Assembly (NCBI GenBank): GCA_904501975.1
Contig: CAJGCZ010000057.1
Span: forward strand, 1 to 10,392
Source of the DNA: an uncultured Akkermansia sp.
GTDB lineage: Bacteria; Verrucomicrobiota; Verrucomicrobiia; Verrucomicrobiales; Akkermansiaceae
Length of the DNA: 10,392 bases
Reading direction: 5' to 3'
The notes below the pieces were generated by a model. That model was not told where the DNA came from, searched no databases, and saw only the letters and a list, made by a program, of their open reading frames with translations. This document shows, in pieces, positions 1-5,189 of this stretch. The translations under genes were made by a program, and so were the position numbers. The first letter of the stretch is position 1. Each line of letters starts with the position of its first letter.

Positions 1-117
1 ACGCACCGCAGGTGCGTTCTTCACTACAGCGCCAGCTGTTCTTCACCATCTGCCGCAGGCAGATTCTTCACCATGCCCAACGGGCATTCTTCACCACGGC
101 GTCAGCCGTTCTTCTCC
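1..117. repeat. Five-hairpin array, copy A
   Basis: Five short perfect hairpins lie head to tail, each starting with A, ending with T and followed by the 8-nt linker TCTTCACC or TCTTCACT; the last linker is degenerate. Hairpins are at 1-17 (7-bp stem, loop GCA), 26-39 (5 bp, GCCA), 48-64 (7 bp, GCA), 73-87 (6 bp, AAC) and 96-109 (5 bp, GTCA). Unit spacing is 25, 22, 25 and 23 nt. Stem sequences differ between units while the linker is constant. The block is followed by an 18-nt GCGAGC-rich palindromic stretch (124-141). It touches the left window edge, so earlier units may exist. A near-copy lies at 700-813. I do not recognise a named repeat family. Confidence 0.85.
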
Positions 118-157
118 CAAATACCGCGAGCGTAGCGAGCCTAACTTTTGACCTCAT

Positions 158-201
158 AACGGCAATTTAGAGCCCCCCACCGTGCCGCCCGTTGCACGGG
201 C
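158..201. repeat. Mosaic repeat module with GCCCGT hairpin
   Basis: 158-186 matches the reverse complement of 10025-10053: 11 nt are identical at each end around a diverged 7-nt middle. It continues into a hairpin at 187-201 (6-bp stem GCCCGT/ACGGGC, 3-nt loop) whose inverted counterpart lies at 9914-9928. The module has no coding potential that I can see. Its presence at both window edges in opposite orientation shows that the two intergenic regions are built from the same dispersed parts. Confidence 0.6.
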
Positions 202-212
202 TCTTGTTTCTA

Positions 213-287
213 GGCGGCTCCGCCACAAGTGGGGCAGAGCCCAGCCGCGCTTACCGCCCGCGCCTTAAGCGCGGAACACAAGCCGTA
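213..287 (+). repeat. Dispersed hairpin repeat, partial copy
   Basis: This is the same module as 9791-9863 in the same orientation: GGCGG hairpin, GGGGCA tract, a CCGCCCGCGCC block and then GCGCGGAACACAAG. It is also related, in reverse, to 2889-2955. Unlike those copies it is not directly preceded by the TTGTACA heptamers. Those lie downstream at 336-366 in the other relative order, so this copy is rearranged. Similarity fades after about 287, with weak resemblance to 9863-9900. Confidence 0.65.
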
Positions 288-335
288 GATTTAGCATCGC
301 TTATCCCTGCGACCGCAGGGAGCGGAACTCAAAAA

Positions 336-366
336 TTGTACATTGTACATCGTAAATTGTAAATTC
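336..366 (+). repeat. TTGTAMA heptamer tract (4 units)
   Basis: Four tandem 7-nt units read TTGTACA, TTGTACA, TCGTAAA and TTGTAAA, followed by TTC. The same four-unit tract occurs at 2964-2994 on this strand (with one change) and at 9751-9778 on the other strand. The order of unit variants is identical in all three, so these are copies of a fixed 31-nt unit and not independently expanded microsatellites. Confidence 0.8.
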
Positions 367-395
367 GCAAAGCCCCGCCAATGCGGGGCTTTGCG
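366..395 (-). terminator. Terminator-like hairpin after the small minus-strand gene
   Basis: A perfect 13-bp GC-rich stem (366-378 with 383-395) encloses the 4-nt loop CAAT. It begins 8 nt beyond the stop codon of the 404-577 gene on the minus strand, where a terminator would be expected. The T-tract after it on that strand is poor (GAATTTACAATTT), so termination efficiency is uncertain. Confidence 0.65.
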
Positions 396-403
396 GCTCC
401 TGT

Positions 404-577
404 TTAATGGTGCTTAGAGCACTTATGAACGCACAGAAGGGTAACGGCGGTGGTTAAAGTGGCCATCAGTACGGTATGAACCAGGCCAAGGGCGAGCTTG
501 CAGCAGCGGTGTCTCATGCATGCAGCATGGGGTTGGCAGCAGCATTCCTGTTGTTGGGGTGTTATTTGTGTTTCCAT
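404..577 (-). CDS. Small cysteine-rich single-pass membrane peptide
   Basis: This is a 57-residue reading frame, too short for many gene finders. The N-terminal half is polar and cysteine-rich (a CCC run at residues 12-14, C20, CC at 25-26). A hydrophobic stretch of about 25 residues (28-50, LALGLVHTVLMATLTT and on) could span the membrane once. The C-terminus is short and basic with two more cysteines (HKCSKHH). A promoter-like pair (TTGATA, 16 nt, TAGTCA) ends 7 nt before the ATG, and a strong hairpin follows the stop by 8 nt. This bracketing is the best evidence that it is a gene. There is no Shine-Dalgarno. A shorter start at Met21 is possible. I do not recognise a family; the cysteines could bind metal or form disulfides, but nothing shows this. 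Confidence 0.55.
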   Translation of the reverse strand: METQITPQQQECCCQPHAACMRHRCCKLALGLVHTVLMATLTTAVTLLCVHKCSKHH

Positions 578-584
578 GTAGCTA

Positions 585-612
585 TGACTATGCAGCGCCC
601 CTATTTTATCAA
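585..612 (-). promoter_or_regulatory. Promoter-like pair for the small peptide gene
   Basis: On the minus strand, TTGATA (607-612) and TAGTCA (585-590) are separated by 16 nt and lie 7 nt before the start codon at 577. This placement predicts a transcript that starts at or very near the ATG. Confidence 0.4.
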
Positions 613-699
613 AAACGGGTGTAAACCGTGGGGGATATAGGAAAAAGCTCTGTTAAACTTTACAGTTGATAAATGTGAGTTTGTCGGCCCTACCGTACT

Positions 700-813
700 A
701 CGCACCGCAGGTGCGTTCTTCACTACAGCGCAAGCTGTTCTTCACCATCTGCCGCAGGCAGATTCTTACCATGCCCAACGGGCATTCTTCACCACGGCGG
801 CAGCCGTTCCTCC
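700..813. repeat. Five-hairpin array, copy B
   Basis: This is a near-identical copy of the array at 1-117, with hairpins at 700-716, 725-738, 747-763, 771-785 and 794-807. By eye, differences from copy A within the array fall only in loops (GCCA to GCAA in unit 2, GTCA to GGCA in unit 5) and linkers (one base lost between units 3 and 4; the final linker altered). All ten stem arms are unchanged. It is followed by the same GCGAGC-rich stretch (823-840), after which the two copies diverge. Confidence 0.85.
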
Positions 814-979
814 TCCCAAATACCGCGAGCGCAGCGAGCCAAATTCTGAGCCCCGAGGGGCGCCATAAAATAGCCCGGTGGTGAAGCCGCGTCAGCGGCG
901 AAACCCCGGGGTAGACACCAATTAGTTGGAACCCCGGAGGGGTGACATAAAGGGTTGCGTTATATTATAACTCTTTCGT

Positions 980-1012
980 TATTTACGCTTTATCAATAAA
1001 TAAGCGTAAATA
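980..1012. repeat. AT-rich central hairpin of element copy 1
   Basis: A perfect 11-bp inverted repeat (980-990 with 1002-1012, TATTTACGCTT) has an 11-nt AT-rich loop. It sits at the symmetry centre of the long inverted repeat, so the whole of 824-1154 can fold as one nested cruciform or long hairpin. Confidence 0.7.
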
Positions 1013-1165
1013 TTATAGCCGAGCATTATGCCACCCCTGACGGGGTTCCAATATATTTTTCATCTTACCCGGGGTTTCGCTGCTGCGCAGCTCCACCACC
1101 GGGCTACCATATGTCGCCCCTGGCCGGGGCTCCCGAATTCCGTTCGCTGCGCTCACATCAATGAA

Positions 1166-1189
1166 CCCCACAAATTGCTATTTGTGGGG
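1166..1189. repeat. CCCCACAAAT hairpin
   Basis: A perfect 10-bp stem (1166-1175 with 1180-1189) has loop TGCT and lies just inside the right terminal repeat of the element. A shorter version of the same hairpin (8 bp, CCCCACAA) is at 2707-2714 with 2723-2730, so this is another dispersed module. Confidence 0.6.
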
Positions 1190-1290
1190 CTATCAACTAA
1201 AAACTTTAACAGAGCTTAGGCAAAATAACAATGTTGCTTTGTTTTTCCTAGCATATTACTGGCAAAATGTTGCATACCTTATTTTTTGGC

Positions 1291-1319
1291 TTGCAGTGCG
1301 CAAAAAAAATCGTTAGCAT
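1291..1319 (+). promoter_or_regulatory. Promoter-like pair for the C39-like peptidase gene
   Basis: TTGCAG (1291-1296), a 17-nt spacer containing an A8 run, and TAGCAT (1314-1319) end 6 nt before the ATG at 1326. Transcription would be expected to start at about the A of the start codon. No Shine-Dalgarno is present, which fits a leaderless message. Confidence 0.5.
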
Positions 1320-1325
1320 ATCGGT

Positions 1326-2612
1326 ATGAAAAACGCTTTCAGACTCTTAGCGGTCGCTTTAAGCACCATGGTGTGCTTGGGCGGAGACTTGGCGGAGCCG
1401 ATTCGTAACGGCGAGCTGTGGAAGAGCCCTCGCCCGGAAAAGGGTAACAAATACTTGGTAGGTGCGCGTTACTCGCCGGTGGACGACCACACGTGGCGCA
1501 TGGCCAACGGTGCTTTTACCTTTGGTAAACTGAATGCCGGAGAGGTGCTGTTGAAGTGGGATGAAGAAACCATCAGCTCCCTGCGCGTGATTGTTTACAG
1601 CAAGGGCGACGATGGCGCTGTGGAAAAAGAAGAGTTCTTGAGCAAGGTGGATAAAGCCAAGGCTGCCCTCTCCGAGCTGAGCGGCGTGGAGCCCAAGAAG
1701 GTGAAGGTGGACATTAAGCAAACCGGTGTTAAGGTGGATTGCTGGGAGTGGACTTGGGAGCAAGGCTGCGCCCGTTTGGATGCCAGCTACTCCGGCGAGC
1801 TCACTAAAAAGAAACGCGCCAACAAAAAGAACACCAACAACGAACCCTTTGAGGCTGAGTTTATTCGTGTGGATTTTGGCCCGGATGCCGAATCCATCGC
1901 CCGCCAAGGAGCTCGCGATAAGGTGAGCCGCAAAGAGCTGAAAAGCAGCTTGCAAAAGGACGAGGACGGCACGGTGTGGCTGGAGGGGGTCAACATGGTG
2001 GACCAAGGCCAAAAGGGCTACTGCGTGCCTGCCACGCTTGCCCGCGTGTTCGCCTTCTACGGCATGGACGGTGTAGACCAGCATGCCCTGGCTGCCCTGT
2101 GCGATTCCTCTGCTGAGGGGGGCACCAGCTCCAACAGCATGGAAACTGCCATGGAGCGCATTTGTAAAAAGTTCCCCGTGCGCCTGATTGTGCTGGAGGA
2201 CTACCAAAGCAGCATGATGGGCTTTATTGATGCCTACAACAAACAAGCCGACAAAAAGGGTAAGCAGAGCCTCAGCCTCATGGTGCCGCCGTTGGACGTG
2301 GCAGACCCCGACCTCTTGCTTAAAGTTCGTGCCGGCAAGAAGGCTCAGGTCAAAAAATGGATGAGCGCCATCAAGAAGCATATCGATTCCGGTTTCCCGG
2401 TGGTATGGAGTGTGACTCTCGGCATTTATAAGGAAGAAGTTGCCGTTCCCCAAACTCGCGGTGGCCACATGCGCATGATTATTGGCTACAACATGAAGGA
2501 GCAAACCATCCTGTACTCCGACTCCTGGGGCGCCGGCCACGAAAAGAAGTCTATGCCCGCCGCCGAGGCCGCTGCCATGACCAATGGCCGCTATGTGATT
2601 AAGCTGAAGTAA
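1326..2612 (+). CDS. Exported C39-like cysteine peptidase
   Basis: The 428-aa protein has an N-terminal signal peptide (hydrophobic residues 6-19, cleavage probably near 20-23). Residues 24-215 resemble nothing I know; they are rich in charged residues, with a Lys/Asn-rich stretch at 160-172. The C-terminal 210 residues look like a papain-fold peptidase of the C39/BtpA-like type: oxyanion Gln227, Cys233 in GYCVPAT, His381 in GGHMRMIIGYN and Asp399 in YSDSWG, the order and spacing expected for that fold. It is not the N-terminal domain of a bacteriocin ABC exporter, since there are no membrane or ATPase domains. It is likely to cut peptides outside the cytoplasm; the substrate is unknown. It has its own promoter-like sequence and downstream hairpins, so it is probably monocistronic. 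The fold assignment is good; peptidase activity is inferred. Confidence 0.85.
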   Translation: MKNAFRLLAVALSTMVCLGGDLAEPIRNGELWKSPRPEKGNKYLVGARYSPVDDHTWRMANGAFTFGKLNAGEVLLKWDEETISSLRVIVYSKGDDGAVEKEEFLSKVDKAKAALSELSGVEPKKVKVDIKQTGVKVDCWEWTWEQGCARLDASYSGELTKKKRANKKNTNNEPFEAEFIRVDFGPDAESIARQGARDKVSRKELKSSLQKDEDGTVWLEGVNMVDQGQKGYCVPATLARVFAFYGMDGVDQHALAALCDSSAEGGTSSNSMETAMERICKKFPVRLIVLEDYQSSMMGFIDAYNKQADKKGKQSLSLMVPPLDVADPDLLLKVRAGKKAQVKKWMSAIKKHIDSGFPVVWSVTLGIYKEEVAVPQTRGGHMRMIIGYNMKEQTILYSDSWGAGHEKKSMPAAEAAAMTNGRYVIKLK

Positions 2613-2637
2613 TGTTCCCGCCCCCAACCGCGGGGTA

Positions 2638-2695
2638 TAGCACGGCTGTGCTACACTTTTTTCAAGCGCATCTGCACAAGATGCGCTTTTTCTTT
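2638..2695 (+). terminator. Tandem terminator hairpins after the C39-like gene
   Basis: The first hairpin is a 6-bp stem (2638-2643 with 2648-2653, loop GGCT) followed after two bases by CTTTTTT. The second is a 10-bp perfect stem (2664-2673 with 2679-2688, loop GCACA) running into TTTCTTT. The second is a textbook rho-independent terminator and the first may assist. They begin 25 nt after the stop codon at 2612. Confidence 0.85.
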
Positions 2696-2706
2696 GGCCG
2701 GCTTTG

Positions 2707-2856
2707 CCCCACAAATGGGCAGTTGTGGGGGAAATACTATCGGAGTGTTGGACTTTAGTCCAACATTTATTATCAAACCATACCACCAAAAAGGTGGGAC
2801 TGAAGTCCCACCCTACGATATAGACAAATTGCTATTTAGTTCCGCGCCTTACGGCG
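2707..2856. repeat. Cluster of short hairpins in the 2.7-2.9 kb gap
   Basis: Four perfect hairpins lie in this gene-free stretch: 2707-2714 with 2723-2730 (CCCCACAA, also seen at 1166-1189); 2746-2753 with 2758-2765 (loop TTTA); 2793-2800 with 2805-2812 (loop TGAA); and about 2843-2847 with 2852-2856. The second and third share a GGAC-loop-GTCC core but have different outer stem bases, and pairing is kept in both. I see no credible protein here. Confidence 0.65.
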
Positions 2857-2888
2857 CAAAGATAGCAAAACTCAGCACAAGCTGCCTC

Positions 2889-2994
2889 CCGCGCTTAAGG
2901 CGCGGGCGGTAAACGTGGCTAAGCTTTGCCCTCTCGTGCGGCGCAGCCGCCAAACTTAACAAATTGTACCTTGTACATCGTAAATTGTAAATTC
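2889..2994 (-). repeat. Dispersed 103-nt repeat, inverted partner of 9751-9852
   Basis: The reverse complement of 2889-2991 matches 9751-9852 with about 7 substitutions and one indel by hand alignment (about 92%). It contains a GCGGC/GCCGC hairpin (2938-2950, loop GCA), a CCGCGC-rich block and the four-unit heptamer tract (2964-2994). A shared CTCGTACTT lies beyond it at 3018-3026, matched by AGTACGAG at 9738-9745. The pair therefore brackets all genes from the M28 peptidase to the helicase. Confidence 0.8.
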
Positions 2995-3034
2995 ACTTCG
3001 TCCTTCGGAATTCGTCCCTCGTACTTTTTCTTGC

Positions 3035-3062
3035 TTGTTATTAAATGAAAAAGCTCTATAAT
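3035..3062 (+). promoter_or_regulatory. Promoter-like pair for the M28 peptidase gene
   Basis: TTGTTA (3035-3040), a 16-nt spacer and a perfect TATAAT (3057-3062). The -10 lies inside the longest reading frame, so if it is used the real start codon would be downstream at 3066 or 3072, giving a leaderless or nearly leaderless message. Confidence 0.5.
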
Positions 3063-4031
3063 ACCATGCGTATGATACGCTGTCTCATCTATTGCCTGTT
3101 CTCATTGGGCTGTCTGTCGCTGTCCTCCTGCGGCATGATAGAAAGCAGAGAAACACGCCCTATTCAGGTGCCGGCCACGGAGCAATCGGCTCTGGAGACC
3201 CATGTAACCGAGCTTTGCAAGCACCCGCGCTACGGCAAAAGCATTGAAAAAGCCCGCGCCTACATCGAAAAGCAGTTCACTGCTGCCGGTTGGCAGGTGG
3301 AGCGCCGCGCCTTTACCACAGAAGAGGGCGAAACCCGCTACAATATCTGCGCCACTCGCCTCGGCAAACAAGAGACACGCTACATCATCGGCGCCCATTA
3401 CGATGCCTGCGATATCGGCAGCGAGGGTATTAACCGCGGCGCAGATGACAATGCCAGCGCCGTTGCGGCCCTGTTGGAGCTTGCTGCTCGCCTGCCCAAA
3501 ACCCAGCCCCTGCATACGCTGGAGCTGGTGGCGTGGGATTGCGAGGAGCCGCCATACTTCAACACGCCGGATATGGGCTCTGCCCACCATGCGGCTGCCT
3601 GCGATAAGGAGAAGGTGCTGGGCCTCATTTGCCTGGAGATGCTGGGCTATTACTCCGACAAGCCGGACTCCCAGCCCTCTATCTTCCCGGGTTATAGCAT
3701 GCTGCTGCCCACCGTGGGCAACTTTGTGGCCGTGGTGGGCGATGGCGATTCGCGCGAGCTGGCTAAACATGTGTACAAGGTGCTCTGCCGCCTCATGCCC
3801 GCGGCCCGCATTAATTTGCCCTTTGTACACGATACCGAGCTCTACTTTAGCGACCACCGCAATTATTGGCCGCTCGGCATCCCTTCTATCATGGTGACGG
3901 ATACCGCCCTGCTCCGCAATCCCCATTACCACGAAACCACGGATATGCCCGATACGCTCGATTTCCGCCGCCTCGCTATCGTCACCCGCGGCCTCGTCTC
4001 TGCCATCCGCCTGCTGGCATGGGGGGAGTGA
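3045..4031 (+). CDS. M28-family zinc peptidase, lipoprotein
   Basis: This is a 328-aa secreted metallopeptidase of the Aeromonas aminopeptidase/M28 type, which removes N-terminal residues from peptides using two zinc ions. A lipoprotein signal ends in LSSC with the lipidated Cys at residue 29. Expected metal and catalytic residues are visible: His118 (GAHYDA), bridging Asp134 (GADDNAS), Glu167 as base and Glu168 as ligand (WDCEEPP), and His296 (HYHETTD). The third-site ligand position reads Glu198 (CLEMLGYY), where Asp or Glu is usual. The frame opens at 3045, but the TATAAT at 3057-3062 favours a start at 3072 (residue 10), which leaves a compact 19-residue signal before the Cys. Convergent with the PEP-CTERM gene at 4177-4863; a 16-bp hairpin lies between them. 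Family call is strong; start is uncertain. Confidence 0.93.
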   Translation: MKKLYNTMRMIRCLIYCLFSLGCLSLSSCGMIESRETRPIQVPATEQSALETHVTELCKHPRYGKSIEKARAYIEKQFTAAGWQVERRAFTTEEGETRYNICATRLGKQETRYIIGAHYDACDIGSEGINRGADDNASAVAALLELAARLPKTQPLHTLELVAWDCEEPPYFNTPDMGSAHHAAACDKEKVLGLICLEMLGYYSDKPDSQPSIFPGYSMLLPTVGNFVAVVGDGDSRELAKHVYKVLCRLMPAARINLPFVHDTELYFSDHRNYWPLGIPSIMVTDTALLRNPHYHETTDMPDTLDFRRLAIVTRGLVSAIRLLAWGE

Positions 4032-4074
4032 GGGTTGATTTTGGAAGTTGGATTTTGAAGGGTTGATTTTGGAT
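4032..4074 (+). repeat. Three imperfect tandem units of GGGTTGATTTTGGAA
   Basis: Units are at 4032-4046 (15 nt), 4047-4059 (13 nt, variant) and 4060-4074 (15 nt), starting immediately after the stop codon of the M28 gene. Similar GTTGGATTT occurs just after the helicase stop codon (9745-9753). No function is evident. Confidence 0.7.
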
Positions 4075-4080
4075 TTAACA

Positions 4081-4115
4081 CATCAGCCGCTGCATGTTGC
4101 ATGCAGCGGCTGATG
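4081..4115. terminator. Bidirectional hairpin between convergent genes
   Basis: A perfect 16-bp stem (4081-4096 with 4100-4115) has a 3-nt loop TTG. It lies between the ends of the M28 gene (plus) and the 4177-4863 gene (minus) and could stop transcription from both sides. T-tracts are weak on both strands (CTTTGTT; TGTTAAAT). A smaller 6-bp hairpin (4145-4150 with 4157-4162) lies nearer the minus-strand stop codon. Confidence 0.65.
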
Positions 4116-4176
4116 CTTTGTTAAAGGGCTTTCTTCCCCGTTGCGGTGCCGCAGAGGGCACCTCGTGTCGCGCGCT

Positions 4177-4863
4177 TTAGTGGCGACGACGGCGGGCGGC
4201 CAATCCGGCCAAGGCCAGCAGGCTCAGCGTGGCCGTGGTGGGCTCAGGAACAGTCACTCCATTAATCAGATTCTCTGCCAATTGAAGGGGATTCTCTGTG
4301 ACACCGGAATAAACTGCAACCTTATCTACTACAGAATTCGGACCCAGAGTCAACCACTCATATCCCAAATTTTTAACATTTTGTTTCTGAGCATATACTT
4401 TCGCATAATTGGGAGATTCACTATCAGTCTCCCATAAGTACAGATGTCCGGTTATAACATAATAATTATCTTCCATTGTAGCAGTGAAGACTACAGCGGA
4501 ACGTTCAAACGATGTATAGGGAACTGTCTGGTATGAGCCCTTGTCACCTGTATAATCAGACTTTCCTTGATTGGAATATATCATATTTATATCATTAGCT
4601 CCCATGTCAGCATAGTACATTCCAATACCTACAGAATGATTTGCAGCATCGCTAATTGTAAAAATATCATGTGTCTCGGAGGTGGTATCAAAGTTTTGCC
4701 AATTTAATGTCAAAACTACAGTAATCTCAGAATCTACGAATTCTGCACCTACTATGCTTGCTGTTGTATGGCTATCATCCCATACCAACAGGTCTGTAAC
4801 GTCGGTGGTAGCTGCAAAAACTGAGCTCATAGCAGCAAACAGTAATGTCATTGTTTTTTTCAT
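4177..4863 (-). CDS. PEP-CTERM sorting-domain surface protein
   Basis: The 228-aa exported protein has a signal peptide (MKK then hydrophobic to about residue 18, FAATT). The body (20-204) is rich in Asp, Thr and aromatics and probably all-beta. Its end, VDKVAVYSGVTENPLQLAENL, resembles the last strands of LamG/concanavalin-like domains; this is a weak inference. The C-terminus (205-228) is a PEP-CTERM anchor: VPEP, a hydrophobic stretch and four arginines. In this system an exosortase cleaves the tail and the protein ends up in the envelope or outside; none is encoded here. Its DNA is visibly more AT-rich than the peptidase and helicase genes. It is divergent from 5190-5948 and may share a promoter motif with it. 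The start is supported by the signal peptide; no Shine-Dalgarno. Confidence 0.88.
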   Translation of the reverse strand: MKKTMTLLFAAMSSVFAATTDVTDLLVWDDSHTTASIVGAEFVDSEITVVLTLNWQNFDTTSETHDIFTISDAANHSVGIGMYYADMGANDINMIYSNQGKSDYTGDKGSYQTVPYTSFERSAVVFTATMEDNYYVITGHLYLWETDSESPNYAKVYAQKQNVKNLGYEWLTLGPNSVVDKVAVYSGVTENPLQLAENLINGVTVPEPTTATLSLLALAGLAARRRRH

Positions 4864-4943
4864 GTATGTATCTTGTGGTTTGTGGTTAAAGCTTAGAAAC
4901 GCGTGTGCATCTGTTTCTATGCAATTATGTGAAAACGCGCGCT

Positions 4944-4972
4944 AGGTTACAGAATTTTGAAAGAGATAACAT
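4944..4972 (-). promoter_or_regulatory. Promoter-like region of the minus-strand PEP-CTERM gene
   Basis: On the minus strand, ATGTTA (4967-4972), a 17-nt spacer and TAACCT (4944-4949) give a predicted start near 4937 and a leader of about 74 nt. The -35 alone is weak. The support is its alignment with the plus-strand promoter at 5089-5117: 13 identical bases, ATCTCTTTCAAAA, fall in the same position relative to both hexamers (4955-4967 here). Confidence 0.5.
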
Positions 4973-5088
4973 TGTTTTTATTGATGTTCAATAGATTATA
5001 AAAAAATTGAGCAACAAGATATCCTACATATATAATATACATAAAGCAATATAAAATGATAAAAATGAGAAGATTACGCACTTTTTGT

Positions 5089-5117
5089 TTGACATCTCTT
5101 TCAAAAAGAGATATCCT
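5089..5117 (+). promoter_or_regulatory. Promoter with palindromic spacer for the 5190 PEP-CTERM gene
   Basis: A consensus TTGACA (5089-5094), a 17-nt spacer and TATCCT (5112-5117). The spacer is a perfect 8-bp inverted repeat (5094-5101 with 5105-5112, ATCTCTTT/AAAGAGAT) that overlaps both hexamers, as an operator would. Upstream (4973-5088) is strongly AT-rich, possibly an UP-like element, and repeats AGATATCCT at 5017-5025. The predicted start, about 5124, falls on a small CCCG/CGGG hairpin (5123-5134), and the leader is about 66 nt. Together with 4944-4972 this accounts for the 326-nt gap between the two divergent genes. Confidence 0.65.
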
Positions 5118-5189
5118 CCTCGCCCGTATGCGGGTACTAACAGAAAGGCTCGCATGCATAACCACTAATATACAATCGCTAATAATTTT

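Larger units (their letters stand above)
638..1225. mobile_element. Non-autonomous palindromic element (MITE/REPIN-like), copy 1
   Basis: 26-nt terminal inverted repeats lie at 646-671 and 1191-1216 (23 of 26 match by hand). They are flanked by TAGGAAAA (638-645) and TAGGCAAAA (1217-1225), a possible imperfect target duplication. Inside are hairpin array copy B (700-813) and a second, longer inverted repeat: about 824-949 pairs with about 1027-1154, with an AT-rich centre. Each long arm carries TAG followed by a CCCGG...CCGGG hairpin with a smaller hairpin inside it (874-910 on the left, 1068-1103 on the right), and an ACCCC/GGGGT hairpin (931-943, 1033-1046). No transposase or other credible protein is encoded. 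Mobility and the REPIN analogy are inferences. Confidence 0.6.

Noticed and set aside
1..117. CRISPR array
   Set aside because: Linkers are only 8 nt, the repeated part is the linker and not the palindrome, and each palindrome differs. No cas gene is present.
666..1219. Frames of 60-72 codons inside the repeats (666-884, 1028-1219)
   Set aside because: They translate hairpin repeats and cross inverted-repeat arms; no plausible protein features.
1359..2789. Long 476-codon minus-strand frame opposite the C39-like gene
   Set aside because: Its composition (runs of Ala, His, Gly, Leu) is that expected opposite a GC-rich gene, it shows no domain, and it starts downstream of the plus-strand terminators. 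The plus strand has a signal peptide and a catalytic triad.
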